Positions 26,942-34,993 of a DNA stretch of 64,000 nucleotides are shown here, in pieces (position 1 is the stretch's first letter; every line of letters begins with the position of its first letter). The stretch lies in NCBI RefSeq assembly GCF_018919265.1, contig NZ_JAHLQO010000004.1:124001-188000 (forward strand). Direction: 5' to 3'. The notes under the pieces are model-generated. The model worked only from the letters and a program-made list of their open reading frames with translations. It searched no databases and was not told the origin of the DNA. The stretch comes from Peptoniphilus ovalis (GTDB lineage Bacteria; Bacillota; Clostridia; Tissierellales; Peptoniphilaceae). A program made the position numbers and the translations under genes.

Positions 26942-28062
26942 AATATCGCTCTCCATTTATCTAGTGTTTTTTGTCTAGGGTCTTCTTTATTATCTATTGT
27001 TAAGTTGTTTTCATAATCGTTTAGGATTAATTGTCTGCATTGTTGCCTTGCTACGTAGTTATTGTTTAAATGTTTCTTAAACCTCTTCTCAAATATCGGT
27101 TTCTTTGTAGGGTCAGGATATGTTTCCATTAAAAAATCTCTATACTCAATCCAGTTTTTAAAGTTCTTAGGTAGTTTTCTAACCTTTAATAGTTTAGGGT
27201 CTTTACCGTATAAATTACCTACAGAAATTCCATCTATACGTTTTAACAACCTATCATAAGTCTTAGGCTCGAACTCTGGTAAGTCGACCAACGCTTTAAA
27301 GGATTTTTCATGTATCAAAGACGATACCCTAATCTCTTGCAGTCCCAATCCTTTTTTGTGTTGGTAATCATAAATTTTAGAATATTTAAGTTCATTATCG
27401 TAAATATATTTCCAAATGTCGTGGAAATTCCAGTCATACAATGGATAAGCATTTACTCCCTTTTCAGTTTTTGTAGTCCAATATACATCTTCATATCCAG
27501 GGTTCTTCATTACTGCTCTCATTCTATTAGGAGATTCAGTCGCTCTAAGTCCCAATATAAAACAAGTATTTTCTTTAGTTCTTTGGAAATTTTCTAATGC
27601 GTCATAAAATCCAAATCCTTTATTTTTGTCTCTAATTGTTTCTGTTTTAGAATCCCACGGTTTATGCTTTATACTATCAGGTTCTTTAGGTCGCATCCAG
27701 ATTTTAGATTTTCCTTCTTCCCAACATTTTAACTGTGTTTCCATCATGGACGTTGCATTAGTTAGATTAAATTGTATTTGCAACCAATATTTTATAGTAT
27801 TTTCAGGGTACATATTCATCAGATATCTTATTTGTTTTACTGTACTGTCATATACAACTTCTTCATCTAAGAAAAATATTCCAATTCTTCTATTTCTTTT
27901 GACTGCTTCTTGTAAAGCTAAATGGCAAGCTACAGTGCTATCTTTGCCACCTGATACAGAACATATAATATTATCCCAGTCGTCAAACAGCTTGGATATT
28001 CTCTTTTTAGTTTCTGTTAATACGTCAGAATTAATATAAATTTGCCTTAGCATAAAACGCAT
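26938..28062 (-). CDS. PAPS-reductase-like ATP pyrophosphatase, IbrA type
   Basis: This 374-residue protein has the PP-loop SVSGGKDSTVACHLAL (about residue 35), FILGLRATESPNRM (about 170) and the YPLYDWNFHDIWKYI segment, all of the CysH/IbrA (DUF3440-like) family. The cysteine motif for sulfate reduction is not evident, so metabolic sulfate reduction is unlikely. In E. coli prophages IbrA and IbrB act together to raise expression of other genes, and related PP-loop proteins modify nucleic acids. It overlaps the upstream gene by 32 bp and ibrB by 4 bp. Confidence 0.78.
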   Translation of the reverse strand: MRFMLRQIYINSDVLTETKKRISKLFDDWDNIICSVSGGKDSTVACHLALQEAVKRNRRIGIFFLDEEVVYDSTVKQIRYLMNMYPENTIKYWLQIQFNLTNATSMMETQLKCWEEGKSKIWMRPKEPDSIKHKPWDSKTETIRDKNKGFGFYDALENFQRTKENTCFILGLRATESPNRMRAVMKNPGYEDVYWTTKTEKGVNAYPLYDWNFHDIWKYIYDNELKYSKIYDYQHKKGLGLQEIRVSSLIHEKSFKALVDLPEFEPKTYDRLLKRIDGISVGNLYGKDPKLLKVRKLPKNFKNWIEYRDFLMETYPDPTKKPIFEKRFKKHLNNNYVARQQCRQLILNDYENNLTIDNKEDPRQKTLDKWRAIL

Positions 28063-28912
28063 CTAACCTACCTTTCCATTTGCTAAACTCATTAACCATA
28101 TAAGTATCAATAGATAAATCGGTGCTTATATACTCAAGCTTATTAGTTTTAGTGTCTATAATATAATCAACTAAATTCATTCTCGATGTTGGTAAATCAA
28201 TAATTATGTGATTCTTGTTTTTATCAAAATTTTGATAAGTCTCTACGTTGTCTAGTTTAAATCTTCCATTCCTTGCAATATAAAACAAATCTTCCTTGAT
28301 ACTAGACTTTTTATAATCTCCAGCTTTTAACTGTAATCTTCTAGGTAAGTTATTAGGGTCTTTATTTGCATTCTCTTCAATTTCTAATGCTAATTTATCC
28401 CTTAATTTATCGTAACTAACTTTTTGTTTATAGGTAGTTTTTATCATTTCTATAACTTCTAATTTAATCTTATAAGGCTTAATTCTAATGTCTTGTAATT
28501 GTAACTGTACGTAATCAAATTTTTCAACTTGCTTCATGCCTTGGTCTAACTTTTGCAAGATTCTAAAATCTTCCTTGTTATCTATAAATGGTAGTGTATT
28601 AAATATTATTCTATGTGGTGTTTGATTAATCCATACTGTAGCACAATTTACTTTCAAATCTTGATAATTTGTAGTTCTTAGAGCTTCATTTACTATTATT
28701 AAGCTATCAGGTCTGACCTTTTCTATCATAGGGTAAAAGGTTCTATACATTTCCCATTCGTTATATTCAATTTCTTCATATTCACGTCCTATATTTAATT
28801 TTTGATGATATTTTTCTGAATATAAGACAAAAACATCTCTTATATCATTTTTTCCTAAATATTCTTTTATTAGTTTCTCTTTCTGTCTTATCCCCAGTCC
28901 TATTCTTATCAT
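28031..28912 (-). CDS. Phage protein of unknown function, between helicase and IbrA-like gene
   Basis: This 293-residue soluble protein starts at the ATG at 28912 with GGAGG in front. I see no known motif. Residues 60-120 look alpha/beta (FYPMIEKVRPDSLIIVNEAL), and 150-190 are helical and basic. It overlaps the helicase gene by 68 bp in another frame and the IbrA-like gene by 32 bp, so it is probably an obligatory part of that set. It could be a nucleic-acid-binding partner (inference). Confidence 0.65.
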   Translation of the reverse strand: MIRIGLGIRQKEKLIKEYLGKNDIRDVFVLYSEKYHQKLNIGREYEEIEYNEWEMYRTFYPMIEKVRPDSLIIVNEALRTTNYQDLKVNCATVWINQTPHRIIFNTLPFIDNKEDFRILQKLDQGMKQVEKFDYVQLQLQDIRIKPYKIKLEVIEMIKTTYKQKVSYDKLRDKLALEIEENANKDPNNLPRRLQLKAGDYKKSSIKEDLFYIARNGRFKLDNVETYQNFDKNKNHIIIDLPTSRMNLVDYIIDTKTNKLEYISTDLSIDTYMVNEFSKWKGRLDAFYAKANLY

Positions 28913-30278
28913 TTTCTAAGACCTCCAAAATGTTCTTTTTGTTTAACATGCTTCTTATATGTGCTTCTAAATTTTCTTTTCTTTCTAAGCAGTTCTTTAT
29001 TAAATTATCTATTCCAGTATTAGAATAAATGTTGTAGTAGTAGCATTGTCTATCTTGTCCTATCCTATGGATTCTATCTTCGGATTGTTTAGCAGTTCCC
29101 CAGTCAAAATCGGGATTGTAATATATCATCTCGTTGCAAAACTGTAGATTTAAACCATATCCACCAGTTGTTTTATTACCTATTAGCACTTTAATATCTT
29201 TGTTATGCTCAAAATCGTACAAGTTTTTTTCTCTTTGTTTTAACGTTATTTTTCCATGCAATTCTGTATATTTAAGACCTCTTTTGCTCAATAATTTTTT
29301 AATATCTTCTATCTCAAAATGGTATTTGCACCAAACAATTACCTTGTTATCAATTTTGTCTAAAATATATTCCAGCATTTCCATTCTAGGATTCTCTTCT
29401 ATATTTTTAAAATAAGAACTGTGTTTGATTTTTGCATCATCTAATACTACATCTGTTAAATTATAAATATATCTTCCTGCTGTTATAAGTTGCATTGCGT
29501 TCAACAACCTATAAATAGTCGCTTCCGACCACTCGTTAACAAGAGATGTCATCTCCATTAGAACTTCTCTATAATGTTCATCTTGTTCATCAGTCAAACT
29601 AAACCAGAAATCTTCTGTTACTTTCTTAGGCAAATCCAAACACTTTTCCTTACTAATTTCATAGCTATATGGAGCTATTTTGTCTGTAAGGTAATTTACA
29701 TTTAAAACACGTCTTACACGTCCATAATCATCATATTCAAGGTGGTTGGCAGCAAAGGAATAGAAAGTTCTGTAACCAAATATTCTTTTGTCTAATATGC
29801 ACCATTGACTGTACAGGTCAGCTTCATTTCTTGTAACTGGTGTACCGTTTAAAATTAGTTTATACTTACATACTTCTGATAAAGCCGTTATCCTTTTAGT
29901 TCTCAAAGCATTATGATTCTTAACTAAATTACTTTCATCTACAACTAGGTAGCAATCGTAAAACTGTACTAAATTCAATGTTTCTAAAAAAGTTTTATCA
30001 CTCATGGAGATGGATTCAATTCCAATAATAGAAGTGTTTTCTATAAGACCGCTAGAGTGTTTTTTAATATCCATTTCTAGATTTTTCTTAACAGAGCAAG
30101 GACAAAACCAAATAACGTAATTCACTTTATTTTTATTAAATCTATCTTTTATAAGCTCTATAGCTGTTCTAGTTTTACCAGTTCCCATTCCCATATACAG
30201 AGCACCAACTTTTAACTTAATTAATTTATCATATCCAGTTTTTTGATGTGGAAGTAGTTCCGTTTTAGTGCTTATCAT
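28845..30278 (-). CDS. SNF2-family DEAD/DEAH-type helicase
   Basis: The product, 477 residues from the ATG at 30278 (AAGGA at good distance), has all SNF2 helicase blocks: Q-like LLPHQKTGYDKL, motif I YMGMGTGKTRTA, motif II VVDESN, motif III LILNGTPVTRN, motif IV region IVWCKYHFEIEDIKKLL, motif V GGYGLNLQFCNEMIYYNPDFDW and motif VI QSEDRIHRIGQ. It is compact, with no extra DNA-binding domain; that may be supplied by the adjacent 408-residue protein. It lies 2 bp after that gene. Confidence 0.88.
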   Translation of the reverse strand: MISTKTELLPHQKTGYDKLIKLKVGALYMGMGTGKTRTAIELIKDRFNKNKVNYVIWFCPCSVKKNLEMDIKKHSSGLIENTSIIGIESISMSDKTFLETLNLVQFYDCYLVVDESNLVKNHNALRTKRITALSEVCKYKLILNGTPVTRNEADLYSQWCILDKRIFGYRTFYSFAANHLEYDDYGRVRRVLNVNYLTDKIAPYSYEISKEKCLDLPKKVTEDFWFSLTDEQDEHYREVLMEMTSLVNEWSEATIYRLLNAMQLITAGRYIYNLTDVVLDDAKIKHSSYFKNIEENPRMEMLEYILDKIDNKVIVWCKYHFEIEDIKKLLSKRGLKYTELHGKITLKQREKNLYDFEHNKDIKVLIGNKTTGGYGLNLQFCNEMIYYNPDFDWGTAKQSEDRIHRIGQDRQCYYYNIYSNTGIDNLIKNCLERKENLEAHIRSMLNKKNILEVLENDKNRTGDKTERETNKRIFRKK

Positions 30279-30280
30279 AA

Positions 30281-31507
30281 TCAATTGTCCTTTAAATCAT
30301 CTAATAAGTCACTCTTGCTATTTAATATTTCTTTTAATTTTTTATTTTTGTCGAATTGTTCTTTTTCTACTACATTAATCTTAGTTTTTTCAATTTCGTT
30401 CATTTTTATTTCAATCTCTTCTTTTGCAGCAGGACTTATTTTATAATCATATAAATCAGCAAAATCCAAGACCTCTTTATAACTTTTTAAAGGAACTAAC
30501 ATTCCAGTACCTTTTAACCATCTAGCATCAGGTATTCTTTTAGCTTCTTCGTATAGGTCATCTTCCCAATTTAAAACAATTTGTAATAATTCAAATTTAC
30601 TATTATAAAATATCCATCTAGTGTTTTCTTGTTTAAAATATCCGTTTATGGCTAAATCTTGTACTCGCTTATAGTTGTCAATCATAAACCTAACTCCATA
30701 ACCTTCCGCTAAAAGTTTATTAGCTATTTCAGCTATTCTATCTTCTGTAGCTTCTGTAAATTGTGTTATTTTCTTTACCCAATAAGGATTATCCCATTTA
30801 TAACCATATTCACGTATCGTTACCATTGCTACTTTGTATTGTGGTGTTCTTATTTTTATATAATCATCAGCTTTTATTAAAATATCAGTCTCATTATAAT
30901 TTTCAGGGTGTATTGTTTGGTCTCTTTTTAGTTCTTCTTCTCTTGCTTTTTCTTCTTTCTCTTTTTCAATTTTATTTTTAATTTTAGGTAGAAAATCTTT
31001 AGTAATTACAATAATAGCTTCAGTATTTAAATTTTTGATTTTCCAGTTATAGTTAATAAAGAATGTACTGCTAGTTTTTTCTTTTAAAAGTTCTTCTAAG
31101 GATTCTCTTAAATCAACTCTAATTTTTAAAGAATCATCATCTTCGTAGAAATAATCTTTATATATTTGTTTTAGATACCTAAGCTCTTTATCTTCTGCAT
31201 TATCTATTATGTTTTGAGCTTTTTCTGATAGTTCTTTTCTAATATTTAGTGCCCATTGCACTTGTTTGTCAGTACCTTCTAAATCAGGGAATCCTAACTT
31301 CTTAGCGTTTTCTTCTGCTATATCAGCTTCTTTTTTATATTGTGCTTGCTTTTCTTTTTCTATACAATCAGGACAAACATTATCTTTAAATTCTTTAGAT
31401 GCTATGCTTTCTGCGTAATCTCTTGTATATCCACCTTGTTTAATTGTTCCCTTGTGACCGCATTTAAAAATTCCATCAAATTCGTATTTGTAGTATTTGT
31501 TGCTCAT
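30281..31507 (-). CDS. Zinc-ribbon and HARP-like phage protein, helicase partner
   Basis: This 408-residue protein has an N-terminal zinc-binding pair (CGHKG at about 17, CPDC at about 45), a long helical region with a Lys/Glu coiled coil (about 185-210), and two C-terminal segments (220-290, 290-365) with the pattern 'KWDNPYWVKKI' and 'IPDARWLKGTGMLVPLKSYKEVLDFADLYDYKISP'. The latter resembles the HARP-type region that precedes the helicase core in SMARCAL1-like SNF2 proteins. Since the helicase follows at 2 bp, the pair may be a split enzyme. It is first in the operon behind dyad promoter copy 2. Confidence 0.55.
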   Translation of the reverse strand: MSNKYYKYEFDGIFKCGHKGTIKQGGYTRDYAESIASKEFKDNVCPDCIEKEKQAQYKKEADIAEENAKKLGFPDLEGTDKQVQWALNIRKELSEKAQNIIDNAEDKELRYLKQIYKDYFYEDDDSLKIRVDLRESLEELLKEKTSSTFFINYNWKIKNLNTEAIIVITKDFLPKIKNKIEKEKEEKAREEELKRDQTIHPENYNETDILIKADDYIKIRTPQYKVAMVTIREYGYKWDNPYWVKKITQFTEATEDRIAEIANKLLAEGYGVRFMIDNYKRVQDLAINGYFKQENTRWIFYNSKFELLQIVLNWEDDLYEEAKRIPDARWLKGTGMLVPLKSYKEVLDFADLYDYKISPAAKEEIEIKMNEIEKTKINVVEKEQFDKNKKLKEILNSKSDLLDDLKDN

Positions 31508-31556
31508 AATTTACTCCTTTGAACTCTATATTTCATCTATGTTTCTTACAATTATT

Positions 31557-31585
31557 ATTATACTCTAAGAGTAGATATAATGCAA
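31557..31585 (-). promoter_or_regulatory. Dyad-type phage promoter, copy 2
   Basis: TTGCAT, 17 bp, TATAAT on the minus strand, with dyad TACTC-TAA-GAGTA at 31561-31573. It drives the seven-gene helicase/IbrAB/methylase operon. It lies in the divergent gap before the plus-strand gene at 31633. Its 28 bases are the same as those of copy 1 across the dyad and the -35. Confidence 0.82.
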
Positions 31586-31632
31586 GTATTTTTATTAACA
31601 TTTATGTTATAATTTATCAGGAGGTATTTATA

Positions 31633-32151
31633 ATGGAAATTAAGAAAATTGGAGATGTTGTCGAAAAATACATAGGATATCATGAGGGTGCAAGATTTCA
31701 GATTGGAGAATATGGTAGTACTTTAACTTTGCTATATAAAAATCCTACTAAAAATGAGATTGAAGATATTAGTAAGGGTGATATTCAATATAGGATTACA
31801 GTTGTGGAAGATGTTATATTTTTGCTGTTTAAATTCGGTTCGCAAAGTTATATTGACTGTCCTTATAATATAAATAAGAATCCTGATATTATATTAGATG
31901 AACTTGAAGATGGATTAGGTTATTCTTGTCTAATAGAACTAATTGATTGTCGAAATGGAAAATTAAAGGCTTTTAGATTTATCTCTTTTTCAACTAATTT
32001 TTCTCAAAAATTAAAACAATTCGTTGATGAACAAAGAGAAAAATATGTAACCGATGATAATATAAGGGCTGCATTTTCTAAGTACTCAACTAACGACCTT
32101 GTGAAATTAAGCTCTGCAAGAGGTAAAATAACTAGACAAAATAATGATTAA
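31633..32151 (+). CDS. Phage protein of unknown function, only plus-strand prophage gene in view
   Basis: I start this at 31633 (172 residues, MEIKKIGDVVEKYIGY) because CAGGAGG lies 8 bp before it and TATAAT is at about 31609; the longer frame from 31519 lacks a ribosome site. The protein is mixed alpha/beta and soluble, with no motif I know. It is divergent from the helicase operon and has its own terminator, so it is an independently expressed unit. It could be an immunity or regulatory gene expressed in the lysogen (inference). Confidence 0.65.
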   Translation: MEIKKIGDVVEKYIGYHEGARFQIGEYGSTLTLLYKNPTKNEIEDISKGDIQYRITVVEDVIFLLFKFGSQSYIDCPYNINKNPDIILDELEDGLGYSCLIELIDCRNGKLKAFRFISFSTNFSQKLKQFVDEQREKYVTDDNIRAAFSKYSTNDLVKLSSARGKITRQNND

Positions 32152-32229
32152 GTGATAACATACCATTTAGTTAAATCAACTAGTTTTGTTCAGTTGGTTA
32201 GTTATTTAGTTTTGCTTATTTTTAAGCTA

Positions 32230-32262
32230 GGTCTTTATTGTTTCGATAATAAAGACCTTTTT
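32230..32262 (+). terminator. Terminator of plus-strand gene
   Basis: A long stem (GGTCTTTATT / AATAAAGACC) with TTTTT after it on the plus strand, about 80 bp after the stop at 32151. Confidence 0.85.
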
Positions 32263-32269
32263 GTTACAT

Positions 32270-32296
32270 AAAAATATCCTAGGTTTACCCTAGGAT
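32270..32296 (-). terminator. CCTAGG-type terminator, copy 1
   Basis: The stem ATCCTAGG/CCTAGGAT (32276-32296) starts at the stop codon of the 90-residue gene and has T-rich sequence after it on the minus strand. It shares the CCTAGG core with terminators at 33523 and 35068. Confidence 0.8.
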
Positions 32297-32569
32297 TTAA
32301 TCATCTTCCAAATCTTCTATTACATCGTTATCTAAATCGAATCCATATTGTTCTAAAAAATCATCGCTTGTTATCTCTTTGCTATTGCCTGCAGCTGAAA
32401 TGAGTTTAATTTTCATATTATCCCAAACCATCATAATGTAGGAATTTTGATTAGGTTGCATCAATTTTTTACCTACCCAGAATTTCCATCTAGTTTTGGG
32501 AAACTTAACAAGAAAGGCCTTGTCAGTTTCCCATACTACTTGATTTTTTAAGATTCTAACGTTGTACAT
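32297..32569 (-). CDS. Small phage protein, unknown
   Basis: The product is 90 residues: a basic, aromatic N-terminal half (VVWETDKAFLVKFPKTRWKF) and a very acidic tail. No family is recognised. It overlaps the previous gene by 14 bp and ends at a CCTAGG-type terminator. Confidence 0.6.
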   Translation of the reverse strand: MYNVRILKNQVVWETDKAFLVKFPKTRWKFWVGKKLMQPNQNSYIMMVWDNMKIKLISAAGNSKEITSDDFLEQYGFDLDNDVIEDLEDD

Positions 32570-33029
32570 TTTCTTCTACTGTACAGCCCCAAATTTCTTT
32601 TTCAATAGCTTTTAGGATTTCTTCGTCTGTATTTTTTCTACTGTCTACTTGACCTTTAGCTGATACATCATCGCTATATACTCCATAATAATATTCATCA
32701 CCGCTTTTATATCTATAAAGACTGTGCTTATTTTGAGTTTCTTTGTTTGTTTTGATGTTGTACTTGTCTTTAATATAAAAGACCTTTTCTTCGCCATTTT
32801 TAAGCTTTTCTAAGTAGTTTTGTGACTGTTGTTTTATAGTATTGTCGTAATTAGCTATTGCTGAATATATATCTTCAATATAGCCGAAATTAATATCTTC
32901 TATGTCTCTATTTCTAAGTGATGTTATCATGTCAGGACTAGTCTTAACTAGTTTTGCCATTTCTTTATCTGTTAGTGCACTTCCGAAAAATTTATTGATT
33001 TTTTCTTTTACTAATTCTAATTCTTTCAT
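32556..33029 (-). CDS. Phage protein with N-terminal HTH-like region
   Basis: This 157-residue protein has at residues 15-45 (ALTDKEMAKLVKTSPDMITSLRNR) a helix-turn-helix-like pattern; the rest is charged and unassigned. It is second in the three-gene operon behind dyad promoter copy 3. It could be a regulator, including a candidate binder of the shared dyad, but nothing in the sequence proves this. Confidence 0.55.
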   Translation of the reverse strand: MKELELVKEKINKFFGSALTDKEMAKLVKTSPDMITSLRNRDIEDINFGYIEDIYSAIANYDNTIKQQSQNYLEKLKNGEEKVFYIKDKYNIKTNKETQNKHSLYRYKSGDEYYYGVYSDDVSAKGQVDSRKNTDEEILKAIEKEIWGCTVEENVQR

Positions 33030-33073
33030 ATAATTTACTCCTGTATTTTGATGTTTTTTTATTTTACTTTCTG

Positions 33074-33208
33074 TTAGATTTCTTCTTCATCTATAACATT
33101 AACATCACCATAATCATACATAGCTTGTCTTATTTGTGATATAACTTCTTCTAGTTCTTCGTCTGATACAACTTCTTCAAAATCTAATGTTATTGTTACT
33201 CTTCTCAT
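33074..33208 (-). CDS. Small acidic phage protein (44 residues)
   Basis: The ATG at 33208 has TAGGAG in front and opens a 44-codon frame ending at 33074. The product begins MRRVTITLDFEEVVSDEELEE and has about 15 acidic residues. It is the first gene behind dyad promoter copy 3, which together with the ribosome site supports translation. A small acidic phage protein could be a DNA mimic or inhibitor, but that is a guess. Confidence 0.65.
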   Translation of the reverse strand: MRRVTITLDFEEVVSDEELEEVISQIRQAMYDYGDVNVIDEEEI

Positions 33209-33259
33209 ATTTTCTCCTATTTATATTACTAATATTTCTTTTCTCTTCTTTACAACTAT

Positions 33260-33288
33260 ATTGTACGCTAAGCGTATATAAAATACAA
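33260..33288 (-). promoter_or_regulatory. Dyad-type phage promoter, copy 3
   Basis: TTGTAT, 17 bp, TACAAT on the minus strand, with dyad TACGC-TAA-GCGTA at 33264-33276. It drives the 44-, 157- and 90-residue genes. Compared with copies 1 and 2 the dyad differs at one position in each arm, and the change is symmetric. Confidence 0.8.
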
Positions 33289-33306
33289 GTCTTTTTTTGA
33301 AGTTTT

Positions 33307-33501
33307 TTAAAATTTTTTTCTTGCTTCTTCTATCCAGCTTTCCACCTCTTCTAGGTCTTGCTGGTCCGCTAATTTTAAAATATAGTTCTTGCAGCCACTT
33401 TTGTATGTTCTTCTCTTTTTATTCTCTTTGTTTTTACTATCCCATTTATCCCTTGCCTTAGCTTGTGCTGGTGACGTCTTAAGTTTTCTTTCTTCTGCCA
33501 T
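33307..33501 (-). CDS. Small basic RHH-like phage protein, paralogue B
   Basis: I start this at 33501 (64 residues) because GGGGATATT precedes that ATG. It is the same length as the product at 25526-25720 and shares KLKTSPAQAKARDKWD, the predicted strand and the SWIEEARKKF helix. It follows the CCTAGG terminator at 33523 closely, so it may be expressed by read-through from the 81-residue gene. A ribbon-helix-helix DNA-binding fold is likely. Confidence 0.6.
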   Translation of the reverse strand: MAEERKLKTSPAQAKARDKWDSKNKENKKRRTYKSGCKNYILKLADQQDLEEVESWIEEARKKF

Positions 33502-33522
33502 AATATCCCCTTTCAAAAATAA

Positions 33523-33541
33523 GCCTAGATTTAACCTAGGC
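33523..33541 (-). terminator. CCTAGG-type terminator, copy 2
   Basis: The stem GCCTAGG/TCTAGGC with an AT loop is followed by TTATTTTTG on the minus strand. It lies 12 bp after the 81-residue gene and just before the RHH-like gene. Confidence 0.7.
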
Positions 33542-33553
33542 TTTTATAGTCTA

Positions 33554-33799
33554 TTAAATGTCGTATTTTATTAAATATCCATTATAAGTAAAATTCTTAA
33601 CTAGATTAGATATTGTTTCTAAGTCCTTTGCTAGTTTTAATGCTTCATCTGCTGTTAGCTTGCTAACTCCTGCAATAGAGATTTTTAACTCTATTGGGTT
33701 TCTGCTAGTTTCGTTTAGACTAATCTTATTGCTTATACTTTCAATTTTATCGTTTAATTCTCCGTACGCTTTACTGTAAACTGAATCATTTACTACCAT
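33554..33799 (-). CDS. Small phage protein, unknown
   Basis: The product is 81 residues, probably a helical N-terminal half and a strand-helix C-terminal half; no family recognised. It is the only full gene between dyad promoter copy 4 and the CCTAGG-type terminator copy 2, giving a minimal promoter-gene-terminator cassette. Confidence 0.6.
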   Translation of the reverse strand: MVVNDSVYSKAYGELNDKIESISNKISLNETSRNPIELKISIAGVSKLTADEALKLAKDLETISNLVKNFTYNGYLIKYDI

Positions 33800-33863
33800 A
33801 ATCCATCTCCTATATTTCTAAAATTATTGTCTTTATATATACCATTATTTTCCTTACAATTAT

Positions 33864-33892
33864 ATTGTACGCTAAGCGTATATAGGATGCAA
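33864..33892 (-). promoter_or_regulatory. Dyad-type phage promoter, copy 4
   Basis: TTGCAT, 17 bp, TACAAT on the minus strand, with dyad TACGC-TAA-GCGTA at 33868-33880. It drives the 81-residue gene. The leader again has AAATATAG just before GGAG. Confidence 0.82.
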
Positions 33893-33900
33893 GTGTTTTT

Positions 33901-34278
33901 TTAAATTTCTTTTATATAATCTTTTATATTTTTTAGTTTTGTGGTTTCATTTTCTAAATATTTAATAGTTTGAATAATAATATCCGATGTACAGGCTTGT
34001 ATGCTGTCAGCTAAAACATTTATAGTTAGCGGTTTGAAATCCCACTTCCACGTTACTTTATAAGTTTCATTGAATCTATCGTATTTGACTTTTTCTACTG
34101 GTAAATGTGATATATCCTCAATTATAGTTTTATAAAAATTTTCTCTATTTTGTCTTTCTGTGTGACTTCGTTCTTCAAGATTTTCTAAAAAATCCTTGGC
34201 AGATTTGCTTACATTTTCTAAAATTGTTTCCATTTCATTTCCTACATAATATTTACTTTTTTGTGCTATTGATTTCAT
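33901..34278 (-). CDS. Phage protein of unknown function
   Basis: This 125-residue protein is helical and charged (MKSIAQKSKYYVGNEMETI start), with a central beta-type stretch (YDRFNETYKVTWKWDFK). No known motif. It is the third gene of the operon from promoter copy 5 and ends just before promoter copy 4. Confidence 0.6.
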   Translation of the reverse strand: MKSIAQKSKYYVGNEMETILENVSKSAKDFLENLEERSHTERQNRENFYKTIIEDISHLPVEKVKYDRFNETYKVTWKWDFKPLTINVLADSIQACTSDIIIQTIKYLENETTKLKNIKDYIKEI

Positions 34279-34287
34279 ATTTACCCC

Positions 34288-34488
34288 CTAAATTTCTTTT
34301 ATAAAATCTAATTCATATTGATATACTTCTTCGTCAGTTAACTTTCTGTCATATATCAAATAATCGTGATAGTCTCTAGTAGATTCTAAGTCTAGGACTT
34401 TTCTGTCTTCTACTAATTCATAGAATCCATACTTAGGGAAAGTCCCTAAGCTGAATCCTCTTGCTCTCATTCCATAAATATATTTCAT
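34288..34488 (-). CDS. Small conserved phage/ICE-type protein (YIYGMR family)
   Basis: I start this at 34488 (66 residues, MKYIYGMRARGFSLG), with GGGAG 8 bp upstream. This N-terminus and the tail YHDYLIYDRKLTDEEVYQYELD are familiar from many short proteins of Firmicute phages and conjugative elements, whose function is not known to me. It follows the 152-residue gene with a 2-bp gap. Confidence 0.65.
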   Translation of the reverse strand: MKYIYGMRARGFSLGTFPKYGFYELVEDRKVLDLESTRDYHDYLIYDRKLTDEEVYQYELDFIKEI

Positions 34489-34490
34489 AT

Positions 34491-34949
34491 TCATATCTCC
34501 CATTCTCTATTTCTAAGATATTCAATTCTTGCTGCTCTATAAGCGTTCTTTGTAGAATCATTAAGATTTAATTGTTTAAAGTATAATGAATAGTCGTAGT
34601 CGTCGTCTTCGTATTCTACATCGAAAAAGCAAGATAGAACGTCGTAATTGCCTTGATAAGTGTTTATTTCATATTCGTGATTTCCCATTTCGTAATAAAA
34701 TGCATCTTTAGCAAAATCAAAGTCTTTCATTAGGTCGTCTAATTCATCGTTAGCTAAGAAGTTGTGGATTAAGTCCACGTCTTCTTTTAAACAATAAGTG
34801 CCAGCGTATATCCTTGTTATCTTGTCAAAACTATCGATATTTCGTTGTTTCATTTGTTCTTTGATTTGTTCCATACTATATCCATAAAATACTGGTAATT
34901 TGTTCCATTGTTCATTCTTGATTTTCTTGTACTCTTGATAAGTTTTCAT
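34491..34949 (-). CDS. Phage accessory protein, unknown
   Basis: This 152-residue acidic protein has an aromatic-rich middle (FAKDAFYYEMGNHEYEINTYQG) of a type seen in proteins from large Firmicute phages. There is no catalytic motif. It is the first gene of the operon from promoter copy 5. The leader has GAAATATAGAAGGAG, which includes the ribosome site. Confidence 0.6.
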   Translation of the reverse strand: MKTYQEYKKIKNEQWNKLPVFYGYSMEQIKEQMKQRNIDSFDKITRIYAGTYCLKEDVDLIHNFLANDELDDLMKDFDFAKDAFYYEMGNHEYEINTYQGNYDVLSCFFDVEYEDDDYDYSLYFKQLNLNDSTKNAYRAARIEYLRNREWEI

Positions 34950-34993
34950 AATATTCTCCTTCTATATTTCAAATGTCTTTTTCTTACATCTTT

